A stretch of 64,000 nucleotides of DNA from Paraburkholderia sp. NMBU_R16 (GCF_013282575.1 NZ_JAAAYE010000023.1:26576-90575); one strand, 5' to 3'. Numbered from the stretch's first letter, positions 26,758 through 34,983 are shown. Numbers and translations: made by a program. Notes: generated by a model from the sequence alone, not told the origin.

Positions 26758-26810
26758 GGGGCAGCCTTAGCCGAGCAATCTGTTCAGCCTGCAGTCAAAG
26801 CGGCATCGGT

Positions 26811-26824
26811 TTGATCTAACGCAA
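26811..26824 (+). promoter_or_regulatory. Degenerate FNR/FixK-type box
   Basis: TTGATCTAACGCAA, one base different from the elements at 25353 and 29908. It is about 120 bases upstream of the perfect box at 26931, so the PRC promoter would have two sites. Confidence 0.4.
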
Positions 26825-26930
26825 TGGCTTCTGCCCCGTACGGGTCAATGCCTGGCTGTGGGGGCATGCGGCGAGGGCACCGATCCGGTGAAAGGGGCAA
26901 TTCGTTGGAACAATTCTTTCCGGACTAACG

Positions 26931-26944
26931 TTGATGTTTATCAA
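26931..26944. promoter_or_regulatory. Consensus FNR/ANR box
   Basis: TTGATGTTTATCAA matches the FNR/ANR consensus TTGAT-N4-ATCAA exactly. It is centred about 70 bases before the PRC-barrel start codon, compatible with activation (class II placement at -41.5) if transcription begins about 30 bases before the ATG. It predicts oxygen-limitation control. Confidence 0.7.
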
Positions 26945-27006
26945 CGGCGAGTTGGATTGTTGGACAATACTTCGTTGGAAGCATCCACGTTCATAGCGAG
27001 GTTTCC

Positions 27007-27402
27007 ATGAAATTCGCGCTTGCTATTCCCACTGTGGCGATGGCAATCGTGCTCTCCTCCGCCACCGCGCATGCACAAGGAACGGCACAGTCGATTACGG
27101 CGAACCGGACTGACGTAGTCCAGTTGGCGTCTGGCTATCGAGCATCGAAAATGCTGGGCGCGCCTGTGTACGATGAAAACAAAAACAAGATCGGTAAGAT
27201 CGACGACTTGATCGTTAGTCCAAAAGATAGTGTCACCTATGCGATTCTGTCGATAGGTGGATTTCTGGGCGTGGGAAGACATCTCATTGCGGTGCCCTTC
27301 AGCGATCTGCAAATCGTCGACAAGCAGTTTCGATTGCGGGGTTTGACGAGCGACTCGCTGAAAGCGATGTCAGAATTCAAGTACGCAACACCAACACCAT
27401 GA
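27007..27402 (+). CDS. PRC-barrel domain protein, exported
   Basis: 131 residues. The signal peptide (KFALAIPTVAMAIVLSSATAHAQG) is cleaved near residue 24. Residues ~38-120 form a PRC-barrel (RASKMLGAPVYDENKNKIGKIDDLIVSPKD, then YAILSIGGFLGVGRHLIAVPF). PRC-barrel proteins are small beta-barrels found in photosynthetic reaction centre H subunits, RimM and many stress proteins. A consensus FNR box precedes it. A decayed second copy lies 1.46 kb upstream. The periplasmic role is unknown. Confidence 0.9.
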   Translation: MKFALAIPTVAMAIVLSSATAHAQGTAQSITANRTDVVQLASGYRASKMLGAPVYDENKNKIGKIDDLIVSPKDSVTYAILSIGGFLGVGRHLIAVPFSDLQIVDKQFRLRGLTSDSLKAMSEFKYATPTP

Positions 27403-27724
27403 CCGGCAACACGGCTAGCCCCCGCGAGATGCTGTCGGCAAGGTCCTGCGGGCACGTCGATTGTTGATGTCTTCGTGCGCAGGGAGCCGGTACGGCTGAC
27501 GACGAAGGTAGAAGATCGCCGCAGCGTTCTTGGGTGCGCATGCGATCGAAGCCTGCATACGTGCCATTACGACACATGACTCGAGTCAAGCGTGTTTTTA
27601 CGCCCACATGACTGCGGGCGATTGCTGTCTTTCAAGTCCAGCCAGCTCGCGTGCATCGCATCGAGTTGTCGATCGCGGCGGACGGCGGGTCATTCAACGA
27701 GCGGTTGCGAACGGAGCGTTCATC
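27403..27724. other. Intergenic region upstream of csbD
   Basis: Over 300 bases with no supported gene. It contains the ATGACTCGAGTCAA dyad at 27576-27589 and the csbD leader. Confidence 0.4.
27576..27589. promoter_or_regulatory. FNR-like dyad upstream of csbD
   Basis: ATGACTCGAGTCAA contains a 12-bp perfect palindrome (TGACTCGAGTCA) with FNR-box spacing and TGAC/GTCA half sites like the element at 25470. It lies 136 bases before the csbD start. Confidence 0.4.
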
Positions 27725-27913
27725 ATGAACAAGAATCAAGTCAAGGGTGTCGCAGAACAGGTCAAGGGTAAGATCAACGAGGCGGTTGGCCGTGCCACGG
27801 GCGACACGAAGCAGGAAATCAAGGGCGATGTTCAGCAGGCAGTCGGAGGCGCGCAAAAGAAGCTCGGCGACGCCAAGGCAGCGATCAAGGCACAGGTGAA
27901 GAAGGCCCATTGA
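27725..27913 (+). CDS. CsbD family stress protein
   Basis: 62 residues, [20 protein letters not shown], followed by the repeated (K)[20 protein letters not shown] pattern that defines CsbD-like proteins. It is small, charged and helical, with no signal. GGAG lies nine bases before the ATG. In Bacillus the family belongs to the general stress regulon; the molecular role is unknown. Position among stress genes and a nearby dyad fit stress induction. Confidence 0.9.
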   Translation: MNKNQVKGVAEQVKGKINEAVGRATGDTKQEIKGDVQQAVGGAQKKLGDAKAAIKAQVKKAH

Positions 27914-28277
27914 TCGCTGCGGAGGTCATATGACAGGGCGATGCCGCGAAGCTGCGGCATCCGGTCGGCGCACGATATTCGCTACGACTGCACGGGCGGA
28001 ACTGGTCCGCACTGCACACGTGGTGAGTTCGCAGCAGAAGTCGGTATTGCTTGTCGTGCGCAATCTCGCTCAGCAGCGGCGTCATTGCGATGCTGCTTGC
28101 CTGCGCGCTTTATCTTCGCCTGGCAACGGTGGTTTTTGCGGTCGTGCTCGACGGGCTGAATATTCGCGTGTTCGCCCACCTGAGGATCACGTAGTACGTC
28201 ATGTTGTTTCTGTTGATATGAGGGCTCGCGATAGATTGGCGACGACTGATGTGACTTCGACCGTGAACAGGATCGAG
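27914..28277. other. Leader of PPK2 gene with possible decayed small gene
   Basis: An ATG at 27930 has a good GGAGG site and is in frame with PPK2, but the encoded 116 residues look unlike protein and homologues start at 28278. In another frame, 28070-28190 reads as a short hydrophobic helix ([22 protein letters not shown]) ending in a stop, perhaps the relic of a small membrane protein. Nothing else was identified. Confidence 0.35.
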
Positions 28278-29147
28278 ATGAAAACCAGATCGGAAGATTT
28301 TCGTGTGCTAGAGGGCAATGAAGTCAGTCTTGGAAAATGGCCAACCAGGGTGGATCCCCTGTACACCTCAAAAGAGCACTACAAGGAACTGCTCACCGAG
28401 CACGTGGCACGACTGAGTTCGATGCAGCAGCGATTCTACGCATCGAACCGCCATGCACTCCTGCTGATCTTCCAGGCCATGGACGCGGCCGGCAAGGACG
28501 GTGCAATCAAACATGTGATGTCGGGCGTGAATCCGCAGGGTTGCCAGGTTTTCAGCTTCAAGCATCCCACGCCCACCGAGCTTGAACACGATTTTCTCTG
28601 GCGCACCACACGGGATTTGCCAGCGCGCGGGCAAATTGGCATCTTCAACCGGTCGTACTATGAGGAAGTTCTAATCGTCCGCGTCCATCCGGAGATTTTG
28701 CTTGGCGAAGGGCTGCCGAGTGCGTCGCTCGACAAGCAAGCGATCTGGCACGACCGGTATCGGTCGATCGTGGATCTGGAGCGCCACCTCGAGAAAAATG
28801 GCACGCGCATCATAAAGTTCTTCCTTCACCTCTCCAAGGCGGAACAACGCAGGCGCTTTCTGGACCGCATCGACGATCCGGACAAGAACTGGAAATTCAG
28901 TGCAGCGGATATCGAGGAGCGCAAGTTCTGGAACCAGTACAGGAAGGCATACGAGCAATGCCTCGCCGCAACGAGTACCCGTTGCGCCCCGTGGTACGTC
29001 GTGCCCGCCGACGACAAGAAGAACACGCGGTTGATCGTATCTCAGATCATACTGGACGCACTCGAGTCTCTTAAGCTGACTTACCCCAAATCGACAGCAA
29101 GCCGGCGACGGGAACTGCAGGCAATTCGCAGACGCCTCGAAATTTGA
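28278..29147 (+). CDS. ppk2: Polyphosphate kinase 2 (PPK2), class III-like
   Basis: 289 residues from MKTRSEDF (AGGA seven bases upstream). Walker A is [20 protein letters not shown], the second conserved block [19 protein letters not shown], and the lid region [30 protein letters not shown]. The single-domain length and motifs resemble class III PPK2, which phosphorylates both AMP and ADP from polyphosphate. It is cytoplasmic. In an oxygen-limited cell this would regenerate ATP from stored polyphosphate. The next gene follows after 143 bases on the same strand. Confidence 0.92.
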   Translation: MKTRSEDFRVLEGNEVSLGKWPTRVDPLYTSKEHYKELLTEHVARLSSMQQRFYASNRHALLLIFQAMDAAGKDGAIKHVMSGVNPQGCQVFSFKHPTPTELEHDFLWRTTRDLPARGQIGIFNRSYYEEVLIVRVHPEILLGEGLPSASLDKQAIWHDRYRSIVDLERHLEKNGTRIIKFFLHLSKAEQRRRFLDRIDDPDKNWKFSAADIEERKFWNQYRKAYEQCLAATSTRCAPWYVVPADDKKNTRLIVSQIILDALESLKLTYPKSTASRRRELQAIRRRLEI

Positions 29148-29290
29148 TGTCCTTGCGTTTCGAGAGTCGACAATTCTTAACGGATAACGGACATGACGGA
29201 CGCTTTGGCGCATCGACGGAACAGCTCCGCAATCACCGAATGAACGGCCGACATAGAGTGCCCTACCGACACGACCCACATGGACGATTG

Positions 29291-29704
29291 ATGATGAGTA
29301 TCTCGAGTTTTGATGACCTGATTCGCGTCGCGCGGCAACAACCCGAACCTCAGCGTTTGTTATTCGTATTTACCAGGGTTGAGTTGCCCGACGACTGTAC
29401 GCCTGAACAGCGGGCCCGCTTCGAAGCTGGTAAGGGCGGCGCCTTAACGCCACTGATGTGCTTGGACAAAACGCTCGAAGAACTCGGCACGTTCAGCGAT
29501 CTGCTCGAAGAATCCCAACGGGTGCTTCAGGACTGGACAATAGTCTTCGTCGCAGCACTCTCGGGCAACAACGGATGTGTGCCGCGGTCTGAAGACGCCG
29601 AAGCGCCGTTGAACAGGATGGTGGAATCGATCAAGGCCGGGTCCATCGGTTCGTTCATTCCGTTCGATGCACATGGTCAGCCCGTGCTATTTGGTCCGTC
29701 GTGA
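29291..29704 (+). CDS. Small conserved protein, often mislabelled ribonucleotide reductase alpha
   Basis: 137 residues from MMSISSFDDLIRVARQQPEPQRLLFVFTR. No membrane segment, no signal and no ribonucleotide reductase motif are present. I recall close relatives in Burkholderia annotated as ribonucleotide reductase subunit alpha, which size and sequence do not support. Conserved features visible are FVFxRVELPDD, GALTPLMCLDKT, WTIVFVAALSG and the C-terminal SIKAGSIGSFIPFD. The function is unknown. Its position behind ppk2 suggests co-regulation. Two adjacent ATGs (29291, 29294) leave the start ambiguous by one codon. Confidence 0.75.
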   Translation: MMSISSFDDLIRVARQQPEPQRLLFVFTRVELPDDCTPEQRARFEAGKGGALTPLMCLDKTLEELGTFSDLLEESQRVLQDWTIVFVAALSGNNGCVPRSEDAEAPLNRMVESIKAGSIGSFIPFDAHGQPVLFGPS

Positions 29705-29879
29705 ACGGATGTCCCTACTCGCAGAATCGGATCGCCGAATGACGGTGCTTCACGGCGCAAACATTTCGCCAGTGAGGATGCTCGATACGCTATCGTCCGG
29801 CCGGCTCCGGCAGGACCACTCTCGGGAAACGCGAAAGGCCGTTCCGCAATATCAAGCCCCGACGGTCACTGGCAATTAA

Positions 29880-29898
29880 TATCACAATATGACATATA
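29880..29898 (+). promoter_or_regulatory. Shared 19-base motif, copy 1
   Basis: TATCACAATATGACATATA differs at only three positions from TGTCACAACATGACCTATA at 35530-35548. Its core is an imperfect dyad TRTCA-N5-TGAC. Both lie in AT-rich pockets upstream of stress genes. Confidence 0.4.
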
Positions 29899-29907
29899 TT
29901 CGACATC

Positions 29908-29921
29908 TTGATCTAAGGCAA
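29908..29921 (+). promoter_or_regulatory. Degenerate FNR/FixK-type box
   Basis: TTGATCTAAGGCAA, identical over 14 bases to the element at 25353-25366. It lies ten bases after the shared 19-base motif and about 260 bases upstream of the next start codon. Confidence 0.4.
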
Positions 29922-30182
29922 TGTTCTCTCGTTCCGTCAAGGTAAGGTAAGGACACTCCCGCCTACACCGCACGGGTGCCCAGCCGCTACGGCACGGCGA
30001 TCTGCCGATCCACATCGGTCCATCAATGCAGGGGGCAGTTATTCAGCACCTTTCATCGCCCCGACCTGCATCTCCAACCGGCTGAGTTCGCCAGTGCGCG
30101 ACCCCTGTTGCTCACGCCGGAATGCAAAACGGCTGTGGTAGGGGCGTAAGAGCTGGCCGGCTAGCCGAGGAAGGAGGTTCAA

Positions 30183-30464
30183 ATGCAGGCGGTGACTCAG
30201 GACACTTGGAAGGAACGGGTAATCCGCATCGGCACCTTTCCCGTTCGCCGCATCACGGCACGCGACGCGGTGCCCGACGGGTACATTGCGACTATCAGGA
30301 TCGAGAGAGGCAGTGAGGTACTGGCCGATTGGCATCTGCCATTCTTCGCTGAACGTTGGCTGTCCGAGGGCGAGGCACGACGGGATGCATTGGAATACGC
30401 TGTGAAGCTGATCGATAGCGGCGTGCTGGAGAAACCGCCAGCTTTGCGCGAACGCGCCGCTTGA
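30183..30464 (+). CDS. Small conserved hypothetical protein
   Basis: 93 residues, with a strong GGAGG site seven bases before the ATG. It is soluble: residues 1-55 look beta-rich (RVIRIGTFPVRRITARDAVPDGYIATIRIERG), then a helix GEARRDALEYAVKLIDSG. I do not recognise the family. It lies just before the GH15 gene on the same strand and is probably the first gene of that operon. Confidence 0.75.
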   Translation: MQAVTQDTWKERVIRIGTFPVRRITARDAVPDGYIATIRIERGSEVLADWHLPFFAERWLSEGEARRDALEYAVKLIDSGVLEKPPALRERAA

Positions 30465-30491
30465 CGGGGACTTGCATCAGTCGCTCAAGAG

Positions 30492-32861
30492 GTGAAGCTT
30501 TTCAGACTCATCGACTCCAACATGGACACGCAGGCAGCAGATGTTTCGGGTGCTGCTCCCGGCTGGCCTGGGATTGCACCTACCTGGACCTCGAGCGCGA
30601 AGGACCTCGTGACGACCGCGCTAGGCCATAGCCGGGTATGGGCGTCGATCGGCCATGGCATCCTCAACGAGGTCTACTGGCCATCGGCCGGCGAACCTCA
30701 AGTGCGAGACCTGGGCTTCATCGTCGCCGGTCCGGGCGGCTGGCACGAACTGAAGCGCGCCGGTCGATACCGGCTATCGCTCCCGAGCCCTTGCATTCCT
30801 CTGCCGCGGATTGTGCATGAAGGCGACGGGTATCGCCTCGAGCTAAACCTGTCGCCGGACCCGATTCGTGACGTGATGCTCGTCGCCTTCCGGCTCACCG
30901 GAACCGACATCAAGCTCTATGCCCTGCTCGCGCCCCACCTAGGCGGCAGCGGTCTGCATAACAATGCGCGGGTAGCAGACGGTCTCGTGGCATGGAAGGA
31001 CAGCGTTGCACTTCAACTTGCCGCCGATTGCGGCTTCTCACGTGCAAGTGCTGGATACGTTGGGTATTCCGATGGTTGGCAAGACTTCGCCAACCATGCG
31101 CGCATGGACTGGACCTTCGCGGAGGCAGTGAACGGCAACGTAGCCCTGATGGGGGAACTGGCTGCCTCCACAGGCGTGCTTGCGCTCGGTTTTGCCGAGA
31201 CGCCGGAAGGCGCTTGCACGCTCGTGCGATCGAGCCTTTCCGAGGGGTTCGATGCCGTGCAGCATTCGTGCGCCGCAGGCTGGCAAGCGTGGGCCACCGA
31301 AATCGCTATTCCCGAAACGCCGGAGCCGGTTCGCTACGAGGCTTACCTTTCCGCCACGGTGCTGAAAGCTCATGAGGGACGGACGTATCCCGGCGCGCTG
31401 ATCGCCAGCCTGAGCATTCCATGGGGTAACACGAGCGACAGTATCGGCGGGTATCACCTCGTCTGGACGCGCGACGCCGCCGAAGCCGCCCTCGCGCTGC
31501 TAGCGATCGGCTGTGTGGAAGATACCCGGCACACGCTTGACTACCTGATTGCAACGCAACGAGCAGACGGAAGTTGGAATCAGAACAGCTATCCTGACGG
31601 ACGGCCGTTCTGGACCGGCGTCCAGCTCGATGAAGTGGGCTTTCCTGTACTGCTTGCGGCCAAGCTGGCCGGGGGCGGTGCGATGGGCGGACTGACAGGC
31701 TGGACCGAAATGATTGCACGTGCCGTTGGCTACATCGCGCGCAATGGTCCTGGCAGTCCCCAGGACCGCTGGGAAGAAAACGCTGGCATTTCGCCGTTCA
31801 CGCTCGGCATCGAGATCGTGGCACTGGTCTGCGCGGCCGAACATTTGCCGAGAGAAGAGAACGCGTACGTCCTCTCGCTCGCGGACTATTGGAATGAACG
31901 GCTCGAAGACTGGACTTACGTCGAGAACCGAACATTTTATGGGGCGTTTGGCATCGACGGTTACTACGTTCGAATTGCGCCACCGCTATGCAAGGGCGGA
32001 TTGCGAGGTCGAATCGACATCGCCAATCGGGGAGGCAGCAGCGCGCCCGCTGTCGCGCTCATCGGTATGGAATGCCTCTACCTGGTTCGTCTCGGATTGC
32101 GGGATGCACGCGATCGGCGAATTCTGAACTCGGTGAAAGTCATCGACGGCATACTGGGTGTCCAGACGCCGCACGGCATCGCTTACCGGCGTTATAACGG
32201 CGATGGTTACGGCGAACACGAAGACGGCGCACCATTCGATGGTACAGGCGTCGGGCGCTTGTGGCCCCTGCTGACCGGCGAGCGAGCACATCTCGATCTG
32301 ATGCAGGGAATCGATCCGTTGCCCTACCTCGAGATGATGACGCGCATGACCGGAGCAATTGGCCTGATTCCGGAACAGGTGTGGGACGCCGATCCGATAC
32401 CCGAGCGCGGCCTCGAGCCTGGCAAGCCGACCGGCAGCGCCATGCCGCTCGTGTGGGCACATGCCGAATTTCTCAAGTTGCTGATTGCACGGCATCAAAG
32501 GCGCCCGATCGAACTGCTTTCGAGCGTTGAACGGCGCTACCACGCCCAGCGGCCCGAAGCGGCGACCTGGCATTGGCGTCAAGCGCAGCCGTTCGATGCA
32601 CTGCCCGCGGGCCGAGCGCTGCTCATCGAAAATCTGGAGCCCTTCTGGCTGCACTATGGGTTCGACGGGTGGTGCGAGGTTGCTGATAGACCTTCGCAGG
32701 TGCGAGCGTTTTCGATACACAGCGTCCGATTCGATCGTGCCGACGTTGCCGGTCATTCAGTCGTTGATTTCACTTTCTATTTCCCTCAGTCCCAACGCTG
32801 GGCCGGCGCCGACTTTCACGTTCTTCTGGGAGATGCCAAAACGGGAGTATCGCGATCATGA
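30492..32861 (+). CDS. GH15 glucoamylase-type glycoside hydrolase
   Basis: Up to 789 residues from a GTG; an ATG ten codons later (30522) is possible, and neither has an ideal ribosome site. An N-terminal beta-sandwich (~20-270, with TSAKDLVTTALGHSRVW) precedes an (alpha/alpha)6 barrel. Catalytic acids are visible as RWEENAG (general acid, ~428) and PEQVWD (general base, ~628), with GRLWPLLTGERAH between them. A C-terminal extension continues to the end. There is no signal peptide, so it acts in the cytoplasm, releasing glucose from alpha-glucans such as glycogen or maltodextrin. In context this feeds the pentose phosphate genes at 39-46 kb. Confidence 0.92.
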   Translation: MKLFRLIDSNMDTQAADVSGAAPGWPGIAPTWTSSAKDLVTTALGHSRVWASIGHGILNEVYWPSAGEPQVRDLGFIVAGPGGWHELKRAGRYRLSLPSPCIPLPRIVHEGDGYRLELNLSPDPIRDVMLVAFRLTGTDIKLYALLAPHLGGSGLHNNARVADGLVAWKDSVALQLAADCGFSRASAGYVGYSDGWQDFANHARMDWTFAEAVNGNVALMGELAASTGVLALGFAETPEGACTLVRSSLSEGFDAVQHSCAAGWQAWATEIAIPETPEPVRYEAYLSATVLKAHEGRTYPGALIASLSIPWGNTSDSIGGYHLVWTRDAAEAALALLAIGCVEDTRHTLDYLIATQRADGSWNQNSYPDGRPFWTGVQLDEVGFPVLLAAKLAGGGAMGGLTGWTEMIARAVGYIARNGPGSPQDRWEENAGISPFTLGIEIVALVCAAEHLPREENAYVLSLADYWNERLEDWTYVENRTFYGAFGIDGYYVRIAPPLCKGGLRGRIDIANRGGSSAPAVALIGMECLYLVRLGLRDARDRRILNSVKVIDGILGVQTPHGIAYRRYNGDGYGEHEDGAPFDGTGVGRLWPLLTGERAHLDLMQGIDPLPYLEMMTRMTGAIGLIPEQVWDADPIPERGLEPGKPTGSAMPLVWAHAEFLKLLIARHQRRPIELLSSVERRYHAQRPEAATWHWRQAQPFDALPAGRALLIENLEPFWLHYGFDGWCEVADRPSQVRAFSIHSVRFDRADVAGHSVVDFTFYFPQSQRWAGADFHVLLGDAKTGVSRS

Positions 32862-32981
32862 AACACGCAATCGATATTCAATGTGTATCGCAATGCGGTC
32901 GGTCTGCGGTGGCAAGGAATGGATCGACGTAGGGAACAACGCGCGCCGCATACGAGATCGGTTCCACAGAGGAGGAACATC

Positions 32982-33689
32982 GTGAGTGACACAAGAACCT
33001 TTGAAATTTTCCGCTACGATCCGGACCGGGATTCCAAGCCGTACATGCAAACGTACGAGATAGACGTAACCGCGTCTGACCGGATGCTGCTCGATGTACT
33101 TATCCAGCTCAAGGCACAGGACGAGACGTTAAGCTTTCGGCGCTCGTGTCGCGAGGGCGTGTGCGGCTCAGATGCGATGAACATCAACGGCAAGAACGGG
33201 CTCGCCTGCATCACCAACCTTAATGACCTTCCCCGCCACACAGTTTTGCGTCCGCTGCCCGGATTGCCGGTCGTTCGCGACCTTATCGTGGACATGACCG
33301 GGTTCTTCAAGCAGTACCATTCGATCAAGCCTTATCTGATCAACGACACTCCACCGCCCGAGCGGGAAAGGCACCAGACGCCCGAGGAACGCGACCAGCT
33401 CGACGGTCTCTACGAGTGCATCTTGTGCGCGTGCTGTTCCAGCGCGTGCCCATCGTACTGGTGGAATCCAGATAAATACGTCGGTCCTGCCGGGCTCCTG
33501 CAAGCCTATCGCTTTCTGGTCGATTCCCGCGACGAGGGCACGGCTGAGCGGCTCGACAATCTCGATGATCCGTACCGTCTTCAGCGCTGCCGGATGATTC
33601 TGAATTGCACGGATGTCTGCCCCAAAGGCCTGAATCCGGCAAAGGCAATCGCGGAGATTCGCAGCATGCTTGCGCGCAGAGCAATCTGA
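32982..33689 (+). CDS. Solitary SdhB-type iron-sulfur protein
   Basis: 235 residues from a GTG with GAGGAGG six bases upstream. All three cluster motifs of succinate dehydrogenase iron-sulfur subunits are intact: [2Fe-2S] SCREGVCGSDAMNINGKNGLAC, [4Fe-4S] CILCACCSSACPS and [3Fe-4S] CRMILNCTDVCPKG. The length equals a normal SdhB. No sdhA, sdhC or sdhD lies in the window. It could be a spare SdhB with altered redox behaviour for low oxygen, or it could pair with another flavoprotein or fumarate reductase elsewhere. Confidence 0.92.
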   Translation: MSDTRTFEIFRYDPDRDSKPYMQTYEIDVTASDRMLLDVLIQLKAQDETLSFRRSCREGVCGSDAMNINGKNGLACITNLNDLPRHTVLRPLPGLPVVRDLIVDMTGFFKQYHSIKPYLINDTPPPERERHQTPEERDQLDGLYECILCACCSSACPSYWWNPDKYVGPAGLLQAYRFLVDSRDEGTAERLDNLDDPYRLQRCRMILNCTDVCPKGLNPAKAIAEIRSMLARRAI

Positions 33690-33718
33690 GTGTCACAAAC
33701 TGACGTAGGGAGGCTGAT

Positions 33719-33826
33719 ATGGCAATGCCAAGGGTGACAACTCGCGAGCCAAAGGCGATAGACGTGACGTGGGCTTCGCGGCCCATCTATTTCCTGGCGG
33801 CGTCAGCACCGACACGTCAGGCCTGA
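33719..33826 (+). CDS. Possible 35-residue peptide
   Basis: An ATG with a good GGGAGG site seven bases upstream opens a 35-codon frame (MAMPRVTTREPKAIDVTW, then RPIYFLAASAPTRQA). No family is recognised. It may be the truncated front of a lost gene rather than a functional peptide. Confidence 0.2.
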   Translation: MAMPRVTTREPKAIDVTWASRPIYFLAASAPTRQA

Positions 33827-33870
33827 TTAAGTGCGACGATGTCGACCGCGAACGTACGCGTTTCTCGCAG

Positions 33871-34053
33871 CTATAACGGTGTTCCCGTCGTCTCAATACC
33901 GGTCGCCGCGTTCGTCGTGACCGGCCTGGGTTCAGGATGGACGGCGGGAGGATCGCTTGCCGGGAAACTCTCCGCCCCGGCCTCGTCGATCAGGGCTTCA
34001 ATGTGATCTGCGCGCTGACGGGCCGCGCGCTCAACTTCACGAGAGGTTTGCAT
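33871..34053 (-). CDS. Short SESFPASDPP-motif protein
   Basis: 60 residues, acidic and disordered-looking, with the EAGAESFPASDPPAVHP motif shared by many tiny proteobacterial proteins of unknown function. GAGG precedes the ATG by about eight bases. There is no signal or membrane helix. It stands alone between convergent neighbours. Confidence 0.7.
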   Translation of the reverse strand: MQTSREVERAARQRADHIEALIDEAGAESFPASDPPAVHPEPRPVTTNAATGIETTGTPL

Positions 34054-34180
34054 GATGGAGCCTCAATGATGGTCTCGACTGCGATTAGGGCCCGAGGATG
34101 CGTCTTTCGATGTCCGACGCGGCGTCCTACTTGAGTCGGACAACTCAGCACATCCGACACTACCCGTCCCGATCCCCGGT

Positions 34181-34396
34181 TCAACCTTTGCTGATCTTCG
34201 CCTTGTAGCCGGCGTCCTCGAACGCAACCAGGAATTCCTCGGCCATCATCCACGAGTCGATCTTTACGATTCCGGCATCAACGTCGACATCGACCTTCGC
34301 GTCAGGGTCGACCGCGCGGATGGCCCGGGCAAGCGTCGGTGCGTCGACATCACCGGTCATCTTTTCCATCTCGAATTCCATATGTTCGAATTGCAT
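34181..34396 (-). CDS. HMA-like small protein lacking the metal-binding cysteines
   Basis: 71 residues with the ferredoxin-like pattern of heavy-metal-associated domains (FEMEKMTGDVDAPTLARAIRAVDPDAKVDVDVDAGIVKI, then EEFLVAFEDAGYKAKI). The CxxC loop is absent: the position after the first strand reads MTGDVDAP. It therefore should not chelate copper in the usual way. It may be a protein-protein adaptor. Starts at codons 1, 6 or 10 are possible. Confidence 0.65.
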   Translation of the reverse strand: MQFEHMEFEMEKMTGDVDAPTLARAIRAVDPDAKVDVDVDAGIVKIDSWMMAEEFLVAFEDAGYKAKISKG

Positions 34397-34539
34397 GCTC
34401 TGCTACCTCGATTCTGGTTATCGGCCTGCCCGCGGCTATTCAACCTGTGGCGGTATCCCGAACGTATGGAACGGCGCCGGACTCGGCACCGTCCATTCGA
34501 GCCCCTGGGCGCCGTCCCAGGGTTTATCGGCGGCCGTTG

Positions 34540-34983
34540 CTAGGCCAGTGCCGCGATAGGCCGGCAATGCAACGAAAAACAGGATTGCATCATGAACTTC
34601 GGCAATTCAATTGAATCCCTTTCCGCGTAGAGACGACCGTGGATTTCGACCAGTTCCTGTGACATGTTTTCTTCACGGGCCGCCGCTTCGAGATCCCGGA
34701 GAAGTTCGTGACCCTGCGAAATCAGTGTCGCGTGTTGCGCCTTGATTTCCCGCGCAATCCCGTCGGGCAACGCATTCTTGCCCCGCAGCGTCTCCGTAAT
34801 GCGATCCTCGATCGCGTGATGGGTGACATCGGGAAAGCGTGTCAGATAGTAAAGCGTATCCACCAGCAGCGCGATGTGCGGGGCGTCCGGATCGGTGCGT
34901 AGCGACCGCTCGCCGTCGAGCAGTTGCACCAGCCGTCCCAGCCTGCCATGTTCGGCCTGCAGGCGCTCAATGACCGTGGGCAT
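34540..34983 (-). CDS. Hemerythrin-like protein with replaced C-terminus
   Basis: 147 residues from MPTVIERLQAEHGRLGRLV. Helices with HxxLxxLV-type spacing (EHGRLGRLVQLLDGE; FPDVTHHAIEDRI; QGHELLRDLE) resemble hemerythrin HHE-cation-binding proteins, which bind a di-iron centre and O2. The expected fourth-helix end is missing: after GRLYAE the frame runs into DSIELPKFMM, encoded by a 31-bp repeat that recurs at 35491, and then an unrelated tail. The gene therefore seems truncated by recombination; function is uncertain. It overlaps the upstream AhpD-like gene by 17 bases. Confidence 0.7.
   Translation of the reverse strand: MPTVIERLQAEHGRLGRLVQLLDGERSLRTDPDAPHIALLVDTLYYLTRFPDVTHHAIEDRITETLRGKNALPDGIAREIKAQHATLISQGHELLRDLEAAAREENMSQELVEIHGRLYAERDSIELPKFMMQSCFSLHCRPIAALA
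34586..34616. repeat. 31-bp direct repeat, copy 1
   Basis: 31 bases matching 35491-35521 with a single mismatch, in the same orientation. This copy forms the 3' part of the hemerythrin gene. The two copies bracket the hemerythrin and AhpD-like genes. Confidence 0.8.

Larger units (their letters stand above)
26809..27207 (+). repeat. Duplicated promoter-PRC segment, intact copy
   Basis: The intact partner of 25351-25680. It carries the promoter region with two FNR-like elements and the first part of the functional PRC-barrel gene. The copies are in direct orientation about 1.46 kb apart. Confidence 0.75.
29705..30182. other. Long regulatory gap
   Basis: About 480 bases without a supported gene; a 56-codon frame starting at 29709 has no family resemblance. 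The AT-rich centre (29870-29925) carries the shared 19-base motif and an FNR-like box described separately, so a promoter for the downstream 30183-32861 operon is likely here. Confidence 0.45.

Noticed and set aside
27930..28277. In-frame N-terminal extension of PPK2 with a GGAGG site
   Set aside because: The extra 116 residues do not resemble protein and known PPK2 enzymes begin at the MKTRSEDF region.
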